Positions 39,530 through 48,660 of a stretch of 64,000 nucleotides of DNA are shown here, piece by piece. The translations under genes were made by a program, and so were the position numbers. This stretch comes from Leptospira terpstrae serovar Hualin str. LT 11-33 = ATCC 700639 (lineage in GTDB: Bacteria > Spirochaetota > Leptospiria > Leptospirales > Leptospiraceae). The DNA is taken from the NCBI RefSeq assembly GCF_000332495.1, contig NZ_AOGW02000010.1:62001-126000 (forward strand), read 5' to 3'. The stretch's first letter is position 1. Each line of letters opens with the position of its first letter. The notes beneath the pieces are model-generated. The model saw nothing but the letters and a program-made list of their open reading frames with translations. It had not been told where the DNA came from and did not search any database.

Positions 39530-41148
39530 TTGTTCATAAAATTCCAGTATTGTTCTTTCTTTTCCTTGTTAGTTTCTCCTGTCAAAAGCCAAAATCCAAT
39601 TTAGACCTTTCTTCCCTTTTATTTTCCAACTCTCCTGCTTCTGAGATTTATTTTTCTTACCCTGGTCGAGACGTAGCGGAAGAGAAAAAAAGAATGGTAA
39701 AGGAGGCGTTATTAGCTGAGATCCGAAATGCAAAAATTTCCATTCGCGCCTATTTGTATTCAATCGATGATTATGAGATTTTGACTGAACTTTATTTAAA
39801 GAAAAGAATGGGTATTCCCATTCAATTGTTCGGTGATAAAGAGGAAGACTATTCCGAGCTTGAATCATTTGGTTTAGAAATCCAACGTTGGTCAGGTTCT
39901 GGTATCCATCACACAAAGATTTGGATCTTTGACGGGATTCGTTTTTTTACAGGAACCGGAAACTTTACCACACATGGACTCTCCACTGACAACAATGTCT
40001 TTTGGGCCCAAAACATAGCCCCGGAAGAGGTTTCGGGAATCATTTCTACTCTTGAGGGGAAAAATCCAAAGGGATCTTTCAGGATTGGATCCTTACAGTA
40101 TTGGACTTCGCCAGAAGCAGGACTAGAAATCCAACAACAACTTCTGGATGCTGTGGACTCTGCGAAACATTCCATTAAATATTTAATCTATTCTCATTAT
40201 GATCCCGTATTCAGTTTAAAACTTCTAGAGGCTAGTCAAAGAGGAGTTCGGGTGGAAGGAATTTACAATGCTCCAATGAGTTCCAATCCAGAAGGAATCT
40301 TTCTAAGTCAAAATTTAGAGTTCCCATCAAAGATTTGGGAAGATGGAAACGTTGATTTTGTGTTCAAGAATGATAGATACTTGGGTGGACTTTTACACCA
40401 CAAGACTATGTTAGTGGATGATCAGATTGTTTATACGGGATCTTTTAATTATTCTGTATCGGCAAGGGATAAAAACAAAGAGGTTTTTGTAAGGTTTACC
40501 CATCCAATCATCACCAAGGAATTCCTCGGGGAATGGAAACGAATCTTATGGAATTCGCAACCAGTCTCGCCTTCATCACTCAGTCTTTCGGCAACAAATT
40601 CAAATGGGGAAACCCAATTGCGATTTTATTCCCTGGAACGTTTCCAAAACTCACTTTTCCAAACCAACATAATATTCAATAGCGAAGGTGGCTTCGATTC
40701 CAATTCCAATGCTCTTGCGAATGCCTACAAACAGACCTTGGGACTCACTGGTTACATCAGGCCCAAAGTGGGGGATAGGTTTGCATTAATTTCCCAAAGA
40801 ACGGATCCGATTTGGGAAGAAAGCGAAGGATCGAATCTGACTTTACATTTGCAAAATTATTTTTTAGGAACAAAGCTGAGTCTTTCGAATGGAGAAAAAA
40901 TTATATCACTCGCACTTTGGGATGGAGCTAAACCAAAAGAAAAATATGTCTTAGATTCCAATTCAACTATTGTGGGTCAGACAGATTTTTGGAGAGGAAA
41001 GAACTTATGGTTTTGGGTTCAAACAGAAACGAGGATTCTTTCTTTTTGTCATACGAAAGAAAGATTCAAAATACCGGAATGGATGATTTTTATAATGAAT
41101 CGATTGGAAGTAATGGGGAAAAAACTTCCAATTTGTATTTATGATTAA
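39526..41148 (+). CDS. Phospholipase D/nuclease-superfamily lipoprotein
   Basis: The 540-residue protein has a lipoprotein signal with SFSC (Cys19). It contains two intact HKD motifs: His129-x-Lys131-x4-Asp136 followed by GTGN, and His291-x-Lys293-x4-Asp298 followed by GSFN. A pair of these forms one active site for phosphodiester cleavage, in either phospholipases or nucleases. The C-terminal ~170 residues after the second motif form a separate beta-rich domain with lamin-tail-like spacing. Substrate (DNA, phospholipid or cardiolipin) cannot be decided from sequence. The start overlaps the barrel gene by ATGA. Confidence 0.88.
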   Translation: MIVHKIPVLFFLFLVSFSCQKPKSNLDLSSLLFSNSPASEIYFSYPGRDVAEEKKRMVKEALLAEIRNAKISIRAYLYSIDDYEILTELYLKKRMGIPIQLFGDKEEDYSELESFGLEIQRWSGSGIHHTKIWIFDGIRFFTGTGNFTTHGLSTDNNVFWAQNIAPEEVSGIISTLEGKNPKGSFRIGSLQYWTSPEAGLEIQQQLLDAVDSAKHSIKYLIYSHYDPVFSLKLLEASQRGVRVEGIYNAPMSSNPEGIFLSQNLEFPSKIWEDGNVDFVFKNDRYLGGLLHHKTMLVDDQIVYTGSFNYSVSARDKNKEVFVRFTHPIITKEFLGEWKRILWNSQPVSPSSLSLSATNSNGETQLRFYSLERFQNSLFQTNIIFNSEGGFDSNSNALANAYKQTLGLTGYIRPKVGDRFALISQRTDPIWEESEGSNLTLHLQNYFLGTKLSLSNGEKIISLALWDGAKPKEKYVLDSNSTIVGQTDFWRGKNLWFWVQTETRILSFCHTKERFKIPEWMIFIMNRLEVMGKKLPICIYD

Positions 41149-41334
41149 TCATTCCATTTTGTCTTCAATGATCGGAACTAAAATTTTTGCAATTTCATCT
41201 TGGAGTTTCATATAGTTATTGATTCCTAAATGAGTGATTTGTTTGTTCACATCGTTTAACATCGTTTGTATGAGAAGCACGAGTATGTGTTTTTTATCTG
41301 CAGGAAGTTTGGAATCATGGATCAAATCTGACAT
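41149..41334 (-). CDS. Small conserved-looking helical protein, unknown
   Basis: This 61-residue frame starts MSDLIHDSKLPADKK, continues with amphipathic helix (LVLLIQTMLNDVNKQITHLG, NYMKLQDEIAKILV), and ends IIEDKME. Composition is like a real cytosolic protein, and GGA sits a few bases before the ATG. It lies 43 bases downstream of the MFS gene on the same strand, and its stop codon directly abuts the stop of the convergent PLD gene. I know no family; a regulatory or accessory role is open. Confidence 0.5.
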   Translation of the reverse strand: MSDLIHDSKLPADKKHILVLLIQTMLNDVNKQITHLGINNYMKLQDEIAKILVPIIEDKME

Positions 41335-41377
41335 GGCTTGTCCAGTATTCCCTAGAAAAGAGATTTTCCAAGCACTT

Positions 41378-42619
41378 TTAAACCCAGTTTTTCAGTTCTA
41401 ACTCTTTCAGTTTAGGAGATAACCGGAAAGTAAAGAATACGATGAGTATGGTCATGGTGGCACCAAAGACAACAGAGCCAACCGGTCCTAAAAATTTTGC
41501 GGAAACTCCTGACTCAAACGCTCCTATTTCATTCGAAGAACCTATAAACACTTTATTGATCGCACTGACCCGGCCTCTCATCTCTTCGGGAGTCATAGTT
41601 TGCATAATGGTCGAACGAACTACGACCGAAACACTGTCAAAAACTCCCGATAAAAATAAGGCAGCTAAAGACAAAAGAAAGGAATGGGAAAGTCCAAACA
41701 CTAACATACAAACTCCAAATCCAAAAACGCAGAATAATAAAACGCGTCCTGATTTTTCAAGAGGTGGTTTGTAAGTTAAATAGTAGGCCATAAGTAGCGC
41801 ACCCAAGGAGGGAGCCGCACGTAAATAACCTAGTCCTTCGGAACCAACAAAAAGTATGTCTTTGGCATAAACCGGAAGTAGTGCCACAGCTCCACCAAAA
41901 AGTACTGCAAACATGTCTAGTGCCATGGCACCTAACATGATCTCGTTTTTCAAAACAAACCGCAGTCCTTTGAGTAAACTTTCCTTTAATGCTTCTTTTT
42001 CTTTACGTTCGGGGAGGCTACGTTTGTTTATCCAAAAGAAAAGTAAAAAGGGAAGTCCAATACAAAGCGAGTCAAGACCATATGCCACTTGCATTCCAAA
42101 ACTCCCGTAAACAATTCCACCAAGGGCAGGACCAATTACGGCACCGGCTTGAAAAGAAGTACCCATCCAAGCTGCAGAATGAGGGTAGTGTTCTCTCGGA
42201 ACCAGTTGTGTCACAAAACTAAAGATAGCTGGTGAGATAAATCCTCTTGCGATCCCTGAAACCAAAATCACCAAAAATATTGGATAAGCTTTGTATGTTT
42301 CGAGTAAAAAAGATAGAGGGCCTGTAAATGCAAATAAGGTAAGAGAACAAAGTAGCAAAAAGAATAAACAAATCACAATGATATTGCGACGATCTCTAAG
42401 ATCGGCTAAGTGGCCTGCATATAGGGAAACCACAATGGAAGGAACTGCTTCAAAAAGTCCAACAAGACCTAAGTCTAAAACACTACCTGTCAGTTCATAT
42501 ACTTGCCAACCGACAATGGTAGCTTGGATGTTGATGGCAAGGACCATGAAGAACCTTGCAAAGATAAAAAAGCGAAAATCGCGGTGTTTGAAAATGGCTA
42601 AAGAAAGGTTTTTCTTCAT
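41378..42619 (-). CDS. Major facilitator superfamily exporter
   Basis: The 413-residue protein has about twelve TM helices and the MFS loop motif between helices 2 and 3 (GHLADLRDRRNI). The middle GTSFQAGAVIGPALGG and the later PEEMRGRVSAI motif place it in the EntS/MFS_3 branch of drug and siderophore exporters. The substrate is unknown, and no siderophore genes are nearby. An in-frame TTG at 42631 gives four more residues; I prefer the ATG at 42619, although its GGAG is close (two bases). Confidence 0.88.
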   Translation of the reverse strand: MKKNLSLAIFKHRDFRFFIFARFFMVLAINIQATIVGWQVYELTGSVLDLGLVGLFEAVPSIVVSLYAGHLADLRDRRNIIVICLFFLLLCSLTLFAFTGPLSFLLETYKAYPIFLVILVSGIARGFISPAIFSFVTQLVPREHYPHSAAWMGTSFQAGAVIGPALGGIVYGSFGMQVAYGLDSLCIGLPFLLFFWINKRSLPERKEKEALKESLLKGLRFVLKNEIMLGAMALDMFAVLFGGAVALLPVYAKDILFVGSEGLGYLRAAPSLGALLMAYYLTYKPPLEKSGRVLLFCVFGFGVCMLVFGLSHSFLLSLAALFLSGVFDSVSVVVRSTIMQTMTPEEMRGRVSAINKVFIGSSNEIGAFESGVSAKFLGPVGSVVFGATMTILIVFFTFRLSPKLKELELKNWV

Positions 42620-42678
42620 TTCTCCAACCAATTTTTATTATCGAATTATGGGAGCAATCGACAAACTAAATTTATCTT

Positions 42679-43662
42679 TCAATTCGATTCACTGCCCAAT
42701 TGGAAATTTAAAGTTTTGACTGCTTCTTCATTTCCTACTTGGTCTTGAGCATAATAGAATAGTTGAAAGGATCCTTTACAAACTGATTTTAAATCATAAA
42801 TAGAGATTTCAGCACTATAAGGTTTGAATTCAGTTTGAGTTCCTGATTGACAAGTGTATGCTACAAGAATCTCTTTTGGTCCACTCAATCGATCTTTTGC
42901 CGTTAGTTTGACCTTTGTTTCTGGCGATATAAACTTGGTTCTTCCTTTGCCAATGGAATTGGGTCCTACCCATTCCAATTTTGTTTCTGGAGCTGTTACA
43001 TCTTTAATAAAATCCAAAACTTGCATTGGTTCTTTGTTCCCGGCCTGATCTAAAGAAAAGTATAAAAATTTATAATTTCCTTCTTCTTTGATGGGAACAG
43101 CAGTAAGTGATTTTGCAGAATTCCATTGCCCGCCATTGATCTTGTAACGGATTTCAGCAACACCAGAAGCGTCATCAGAAGGATTTAGAGTCAATTGGTC
43201 TTTTGTCAGATAACGAATGGATTCTTCCTTTTCTTTTACGATGACAAAACTTTCTGCCGAGATAACTGTAGAGATCTTTTTCGGCTCTGCTTGCGGTACA
43301 AAAGTTTTTTTGGCTACAAACTGTTTGGGAACAGAAAGTGGAGAACCGGGATCAACATTCGTCGAAAAAACTTGAGTCCAAAATCCTTTGGCTCCATATT
43401 CACCTAACCGGCGAACACGAAAGTATTCAAAATCATCTTTTGGTGTTACAGTGATTCGATTCCCTTTGAACTGAATGGATTCAGGAGGTTTGGGCGCGAT
43501 GGTATCACCGTTTTCATTTGGTTTTTCTTGCCAAAGTTCTAATTCAAAATTTGCTTCTGGTTCTGCATCAATCAGAACCCGCAGTTCTCGTTTGGGTTTA
43601 GAAACTAAAGAACTAAAAACTAGAAAAAAGATTCCAATGCTCAGTAAAAATTTGCGATTCAT
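42679..43662 (-). CDS. OmpL47-type repeat surface protein
   Basis: The 327-residue product has a signal peptide (about 5-21). The C-terminal ~180 residues contain two Ig-like repeats of the kind seen in leptospiral OmpL47-type proteins: ASGVAEIRYKINGG with YFSLDQAGNKEP and DVTAPETKLEWVGP, then SGPKEILVAYTCQSG with FYYAQDQVGNEEA. The N-terminal half is less clear. Such proteins are exposed at or associated with the outer membrane; ligand binding is reported for some. It follows the LysM-FecR gene by seven bases, so they are likely cotranscribed. Confidence 0.75.
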   Translation of the reverse strand: MNRKFLLSIGIFFLVFSSLVSKPKRELRVLIDAEPEANFELELWQEKPNENGDTIAPKPPESIQFKGNRITVTPKDDFEYFRVRRLGEYGAKGFWTQVFSTNVDPGSPLSVPKQFVAKKTFVPQAEPKKISTVISAESFVIVKEKEESIRYLTKDQLTLNPSDDASGVAEIRYKINGGQWNSAKSLTAVPIKEEGNYKFLYFSLDQAGNKEPMQVLDFIKDVTAPETKLEWVGPNSIGKGRTKFISPETKVKLTAKDRLSGPKEILVAYTCQSGTQTEFKPYSAEISIYDLKSVCKGSFQLFYYAQDQVGNEEAVKTLNFQLGSESN

Positions 43663-43669
43663 AATCCTA

Positions 43670-44458
43670 CTATTCTTCTCTAATGCGTGGAGCTTCTGGA
43701 ATTTTATAAGGTTGAACGGGAGACTTTCCTTTTTCTACAAAAGTTGCCATACCTTGTTTCAACTCGACAGTTTTCCCTTGTGCGGCTACATCTACTACAC
43801 CTTCAAAACAGGAAATTGTGGAACTGAGTTTTTCATCTAACTCCACACGGAATTCTGTTCCTCTTACTCCCGCAGTAGAAGAGGGGCTTACTATATTGAA
43901 CTTATGTTCGGTGGTCGGTGGATTTGATTTTGTAACCTTGGCATCGAGACTTCCTCTGAAAAGAGCTACAGTCACTGGTCCCCCTTTTTTGTCTTCACCC
44001 TTCACTTCAAAATGACTATTGGTTAAGATACGAACCATTCCCACATTGTTGATGTGTACATCTGTTTTGCCTTTGCCGCTGGTTTTGATTTGGTCATTCG
44101 GATGGAGTTCTTGTCCTAACTTTAAAGGAACCCATGGTCCTTTACCACCTGTTCCATTCCATTCCACTTGTCCCATCACAAACTCGGTCACACCCACCAC
44201 TGCCTTACGAAGGAAAACCGGAACTACAAGAGAAAGACCTGGTTTGATTAAATCCGGATTTGGGATTTTATTGTGTTTTAAAAGTTCCGGCCAGCGTTTC
44301 GGATCAGAGAGGTGCCTTTCTGAGATCAGAGAGAGAGTTTCACCCTTTTGGACTGTGATTGTAATGGGCTCTAACGCCTCACCACCTTCCGCATACAGCG
44401 AAAACTGGCAGAATATGATGATAAGTACTAGGATTGTTTGCAAAATGGACTTTCTCAT
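43670..44458 (-). CDS. Secreted LysM and FecR domain protein
   Basis: The 262-residue protein has a signal peptide (about 5-23), a LysM domain (about 33-82, ITVQKGETLSLISERHLSD and IKPGLSLVVP) that binds peptidoglycan, and a FecR domain (about 110-245, with SPSSTAGVRGTEFRVELDE and EGVVDVAAQGKTVELKQG). FecR domains usually act in signalling to sigma factors, but secreted LysM-FecR fusions without an adjacent sigma factor are more likely structural envelope proteins. No sigma factor gene is nearby. It precedes the OmpL47-like gene by seven bases. Confidence 0.88.
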   Translation of the reverse strand: MRKSILQTILVLIIIFCQFSLYAEGGEALEPITITVQKGETLSLISERHLSDPKRWPELLKHNKIPNPDLIKPGLSLVVPVFLRKAVVGVTEFVMGQVEWNGTGGKGPWVPLKLGQELHPNDQIKTSGKGKTDVHINNVGMVRILTNSHFEVKGEDKKGGPVTVALFRGSLDAKVTKSNPPTTEHKFNIVSPSSTAGVRGTEFRVELDEKLSSTISCFEGVVDVAAQGKTVELKQGMATFVEKGKSPVQPYKIPEAPRIREE

Positions 44459-44606
44459 AAATAGACAGTCTCAAACTTATGTTTAAATTTCCAGCGATTT
44501 CGAAAATCTTGGGGATTTTTCTAAAGAGAGACGCTATTGTCCCTTTAAAAGGCTGTCTGGAATTGACCTGTATTTATCCGATACTGCATTAGCAAAAAGT
44601 TCTACA

Positions 44607-45176
44607 TCACTTGGATTTTGCTTCGGAGAGTAAAAAATAAATCCCAAGGGCAGCTACCATATGAGGATGGTGGATGGTTCCATCAAGTAACAACCGTTTC
44701 ACTTCCTCTGGTTTCTTTAATACAATTTCTATATCTTCCCCTTCATCAAATTCGACTTCATACATTGGTTCCACGTCATAGGCAACATAGGAATAGGACC
44801 AATTAGTGAACATGGCTGGGTTACCGGAAAACTTAGAGAGAAGTTTGTATTGGGATTGATTTGTGGCATAACCTGTTTCTTCCCGGAGTTCTCGGATGGC
44901 AGATTCCAATTCGGATCCAGGACCTTCTTCGTCTACAATCCCACCAGGAATTTCCAAACTATCTTCGCCGATTCCATGTCGGTATTGTTTAATAAGTAAA
45001 ATCTCTCCACTCTTTGTCACCGGCACTACATTGACCCAATTTTTAGATTTTAGAACGTAGTATGTTTTTTCTTTCAGAGAACGGGGGAGTTTGATATCAA
45101 AACTAGCGAGGGTATAAATGGGAGTGGGGTAGAGGTCTTTCCAGTTCTTTCGTTCTTTCACTTTGGTTTCCTGCAT
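44607..45176 (-). CDS. NUDIX hydrolase, ADP-ribose pyrophosphatase-like
   Basis: The 189-residue protein contains a NUDIX box ending RELREETGY (about residues 92-100) preceded by EIPGGIVDEEG, plus the N-terminal strand arrangement typical of NudF/ADP-ribose pyrophosphatases (VNVVPVTKSGEILLIKQYRHG). It would hydrolyse nucleoside diphosphates linked to sugars, using Mg. The spacing within the box is slightly unusual (GPGSE before the helix). The start is ATG 45176, with only a weak site upstream. It is divergent from the GST-like gene 105 bases away. Confidence 0.9.
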   Translation of the reverse strand: MQETKVKERKNWKDLYPTPIYTLASFDIKLPRSLKEKTYYVLKSKNWVNVVPVTKSGEILLIKQYRHGIGEDSLEIPGGIVDEEGPGSELESAIRELREETGYATNQSQYKLLSKFSGNPAMFTNWSYSYVAYDVEPMYEVEFDEGEDIEIVLKKPEEVKRLLLDGTIHHPHMVAALGIYFLLSEAKSK

Positions 45177-45281
45177 TCACAGGAATTTCCGAATCCAAGA
45201 ATTGTATAGAGATTTTCCCTTTTTTTGGAATAAGCAAAAACTTACTCTTGAAGGATGAAAGCAAGATGAAACTATCTACAT

Positions 45282-45881
45282 ATGAAATTATATGGTAGTA
45301 TCACTTCTCCGTTTGTAAGAAGAATCCGTTTTCTTTGTTTGGAATTGGGAATTCCCTTTACTATGGTAGATACAATGACAGAGGCGGGTCAAAAAGAACT
45401 TCGGGACAAAAACCCTCTTTGGAAAGTTCCTTATGCTGAGATTGACGATGTGAAAATTTGGGATAGCCATACCATCATCGATTATCTTTTTGAAACGAAA
45501 GGTCATGGAAATTTTAGACCGAAACCGGGCCCCTACCACTACCGCGAGGCCAATTTACAAACGGCCATTGACCAGGCTCTCGACAATGCCATTCTGATCT
45601 TTTACCTAAATAAAGAAGGGATCAAACCCGATGCTGCTCCTTATTTAACCAAAAACGCTTTAAGAATTAGTTCTATTTTGGATTATATCAAACGGGAGTT
45701 AAACGGTCATTTTTTCTTTACCGATGGAAAAGTTGGTCTTTCTGAAATTTCTTTATATACCACTCTCGATTGGATTCGCTTCCGCTCCGTTTTGCCAGTA
45801 GAAGAAGACCCCGTTTTTGCAGGGTTTTTAAACTTCCATGGGCAGAACAAATCTTGGAAGGAAACCGCTCCTAAGCAATAA
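45282..45881 (+). CDS. Glutathione S-transferase-like protein
   Basis: The 199-residue protein has a thioredoxin-fold GST N-terminal domain (about 1-76): MKLYGSITSPFVRRIRFLCLE, then NPLWKVPYAEIDD and DSHTIIDYL, which hold the cis-Pro and glutathione-binding Ser positions. A helical C-terminal domain follows. Ser7 or Ser9 near the start could serve as the catalytic residue. The ATG has no clear ribosome-binding site. The UvrD-family helicase gene follows by 44 bases on the same strand. Confidence 0.85.
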   Translation: MKLYGSITSPFVRRIRFLCLELGIPFTMVDTMTEAGQKELRDKNPLWKVPYAEIDDVKIWDSHTIIDYLFETKGHGNFRPKPGPYHYREANLQTAIDQALDNAILIFYLNKEGIKPDAAPYLTKNALRISSILDYIKRELNGHFFFTDGKVGLSEISLYTTLDWIRFRSVLPVEEDPVFAGFLNFHGQNKSWKETAPKQ

Positions 45882-45925
45882 AGAACAGCCGTTTTTCACT
45901 CGACCGGATCGGATTTCTTTGGATT

Positions 45926-47962
45926 ATGTCCCTTACCGGTCTCCTTATGAAATTAAATGCGGCGCAAATGGAAGCAGTTTCCACCATCCAAGGTCCCTTA
46001 CTAGTCTTTGCTGGTGCGGGATCGGGGAAAACTCGGGTCATTACCAACCGCATTGCCCATATGGTAGAAGGGGTCAAAATTCCCGCAGGGAAAATTGTTG
46101 CCCTTTCGTTTACCAATAAAAGTGCCAAAGAAATGGCCGAAAGGTTACGTAAGATGGTTCCCCGGGAAAAACTGAAAGGGATTACACTTTCCACCTTCCA
46201 CTCGTTAGGTTTAAAAATCCTAAAAGAACATATTACTAAACTTGGTTATAACGAAACCTTTTTACTATTTAATGGAACCGACCAGGAAGCCTTTGTTTCC
46301 GACCTTTTAAAATCCAAAAGACTGGATCCTAAAAAAGTTCCACCTAAAGAAATCCTCCGAAGAATCTCTTATGCTAAAAATACACAAGTGCACCCGGCAG
46401 ACAATGGTCTTACGGGAGAATTGGATTTAGTGGCAGCAGAAGTTTTTTCTATGTATGAAGAGGGTTTAAAAGAAAAAAATGCCATAGACTTTGATGATTT
46501 GATTTTACTCCCCAAGCGCCTGTTAGCTGAATTTCCAGAGATAGCAGCCTATTACCAAAGAAAACATGAATACTTTCTTGTGGATGAATTTCAAGATACC
46601 AACCAACTCCAATATGAGTTTTTGTCTTTGTTTCGTGGGAAAAGTGATAACCTTTGTGTGGTAGGGGATGACGACCAAAGTATTTATGCCTTCCGTGGTT
46701 CGAATGTACAACTCATTCTCAACTTTGAACGAGAATTTCCCCATGCCAAAGTTGTCAGACTTCTCGAAAATTATCGTTCCACTTCACTCATCATCCAAGC
46801 CGCAAACTCTCTCATCCAAAACAACAAAGGCCGAAAGGAAAAAACTCTCTATAGCCGGATTCCATCCGCAGAAAGAGTGGAATACTATGAAACCGCAGAT
46901 GAAAGAGAAGAAGCCATCTTTGTCGCAGGTAGGATCCAAACCTTACTCATTAAAAATGAATTTAAGGGAAAAGAAATTGCCATCTTATTTCGGACTAACT
47001 TCCAATCCCGTCCTTTTGAAGAAGAACTACGTAACCGAAGTATCCCTTACAAGGTAGTTGGTGGTTATAATTTCTTTGATCGTAAGGAAATCCGGGATTG
47101 TATTTCTTACTTACGTTATGTGGCAAATCCTAAAGATGATTATTCACTACTTCGCATCATTAATTACCCGAAACGAGGAATTGGTCCCGGGACCATGCAA
47201 AAACTCCAAGAGGAAGCCTTCACCCACAAATTATCTTTATATGAAATCTTCCATAAAATGATTGAGAGTCCTGACTATTTGCCCGAAGTAAAAGCTAAGG
47301 TACGGCAAGAAATTTACCAATTTGTGGAACTTGTGGATGCTTTTAAGAAGAAGTTTGCGATGTCACCGAAACTAGCACCGGTGCTTCGAGAAATGGTCAC
47401 CCAAATTGGATTCGAGAGAGAAATCTCCATGGAAGAAACTGAAGAGAAGGTGGTAAAAGCTCGAATCTATAATTTGAGTGAACTTGTAAACATGTTGTCC
47501 TTTTTTGAAGAAGAAGAGGGTCGTGAGGGCAAAGCCACCATATTTGACTTTTTGCAGAGGCTTGTCCTCCTGATGGAAGACGAACCAAAAGAGGATGAGG
47601 AAGACCGCAGGGTCCAACTCCTGACCATGCACCAGTCCAAGGGATTGGAATACGATTTAGTTTTTTTAGTGGGCCTAGAAGAGGGAATTTTACCGAACTC
47701 ACGTGTTATAGAAGAAGAAGGGGAAGTGGTCGATGAAGAAAGGCGACTTCTCTACGTGGGTATGACTCGCCCAAGACGAAAATTGTACTTGACTTCGGCT
47801 CGTACAAGACGCAAATTTGGGGAGCAAATCGAGAGTGCCCCCTCTCGGTTTTTAAATGAGCTGTCTCAGGACGCTGTTCTTTTTTTCCCTATGGAAACGA
47901 AGGATAGAGACACAGAAACTAAGAATTTCTTAGAGGAATTAGACAAACTAAAGGTAGGCTAA
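45926..47962 (+). CDS. UvrD/PcrA/Rep-family ATP-dependent DNA helicase
   Basis: The 678-residue superfamily 1 helicase has the Q motif (LNAAQMEAV), Walker A AGAGSGKTR (about 30-38), motif II DEFQDTN (about 218-224), motif III GDDDQSIYAFRGSN, motif IV RTNFQSR, motif V TMHQSKGLEYDLVFLVGL, and motif VI RRLLYVGMTRPRR. It unwinds DNA 3' to 5' in repair or replication restart. It is shorter than E. coli UvrD (720) and closer to Rep or PcrA in size; the exact orthology is uncertain. Start 45926 or ATG 45947 are both possible. Confidence 0.93.
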   Translation: MSLTGLLMKLNAAQMEAVSTIQGPLLVFAGAGSGKTRVITNRIAHMVEGVKIPAGKIVALSFTNKSAKEMAERLRKMVPREKLKGITLSTFHSLGLKILKEHITKLGYNETFLLFNGTDQEAFVSDLLKSKRLDPKKVPPKEILRRISYAKNTQVHPADNGLTGELDLVAAEVFSMYEEGLKEKNAIDFDDLILLPKRLLAEFPEIAAYYQRKHEYFLVDEFQDTNQLQYEFLSLFRGKSDNLCVVGDDDQSIYAFRGSNVQLILNFEREFPHAKVVRLLENYRSTSLIIQAANSLIQNNKGRKEKTLYSRIPSAERVEYYETADEREEAIFVAGRIQTLLIKNEFKGKEIAILFRTNFQSRPFEEELRNRSIPYKVVGGYNFFDRKEIRDCISYLRYVANPKDDYSLLRIINYPKRGIGPGTMQKLQEEAFTHKLSLYEIFHKMIESPDYLPEVKAKVRQEIYQFVELVDAFKKKFAMSPKLAPVLREMVTQIGFEREISMEETEEKVVKARIYNLSELVNMLSFFEEEEGREGKATIFDFLQRLVLLMEDEPKEDEEDRRVQLLTMHQSKGLEYDLVFLVGLEEGILPNSRVIEEEGEVVDEERRLLYVGMTRPRRKLYLTSARTRRKFGEQIESAPSRFLNELSQDAVLFFPMETKDRDTETKNFLEELDKLKVG

Positions 47963-48654
47963 TGAAATCGATTCTCCCACTAACCCTCATTTTGGCGTTG
48001 GTAGTGGCATTTGAAAATTGTGCATCAAATCAGGAAACAATCCGCACGGGAGTTTCCAAAGTAAATACCGGGTCTCATCTGGCCCAAATCGAATCTATCG
48101 ATGCTGATCTCAAATCCTCTTCTCTATCTGACGAATCCCGAGACAAACTAGTCATCCGAAAAGGAAAACTTTTACTCGATCTTGGAAAATATGATGAAAC
48201 TATTTCTACACTCAACCAAGTAAACCAGGCCAAGTCCAACCCGGTGCAACTTTCAGAGTGGAACCTCACAATGGGAAAAGCCTATGTGGGCAAAAACGAA
48301 TATTCTAAAGCCATTCAGTTTTTAAACCAATCTGAAAGATTGGACAAAAACACAAACCTTATGGAACGAAAAAAACTAGTGGTGCAGTCCCTAGTAGCAG
48401 AAAGGGAATACTATCCTGCACTCGCTACCCTTACAAAGACTTATACCAAAGGGAACCAAAAGAAAGACGAGTTCTATTATGAAACGGCAGCTAAGACCTA
48501 TTTGAAAATGGGTTTTGAATATAAGAATACAGGATTTTACCAAAAAGGTTTGCAAGTTGCCAATTTAGGATTGGAAGAATTTCCAAATAACGAAACTCTG
48601 AAGTCCATTCAGAAAGAGTGTTTGGAAGTGTTGCAGCCGGAGGGCAAACTCTAA
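47962..48654 (+). CDS. TPR-type lipoprotein
   Basis: The 230-residue product has a lipobox FENC (Cys20) after a hydrophobic segment, followed by helices with TPR periodicity (GKLLLDLGKYDETISTL, GKAYVGKNEYSKAIQFL and AKTYLKMGFEYKNTGFYQKGLQVA). Lipoproteins of this kind often scaffold outer-membrane assembly. It starts with TAATG overlap at the UvrD-family stop and is followed six bases later by the AsmA-like gene, another envelope gene. Confidence 0.75.
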   Translation: MKSILPLTLILALVVAFENCASNQETIRTGVSKVNTGSHLAQIESIDADLKSSSLSDESRDKLVIRKGKLLLDLGKYDETISTLNQVNQAKSNPVQLSEWNLTMGKAYVGKNEYSKAIQFLNQSERLDKNTNLMERKKLVVQSLVAEREYYPALATLTKTYTKGNQKKDEFYYETAAKTYLKMGFEYKNTGFYQKGLQVANLGLEEFPNNETLKSIQKECLEVLQPEGKL

Positions 48655-48660
48655 GTTCTT

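Noticed and set aside
42291..42719. 142-codon plus-strand frame opposite the MFS gene
   Set aside because: Shadow of a clear twelve-TM transporter; highly Lys/Ser-rich with no motif.
44019..44486. 155-codon plus-strand frame opposite the LysM-FecR gene
   Set aside because: Antisense shadow of a gene with clear domains; composition is not protein-like.
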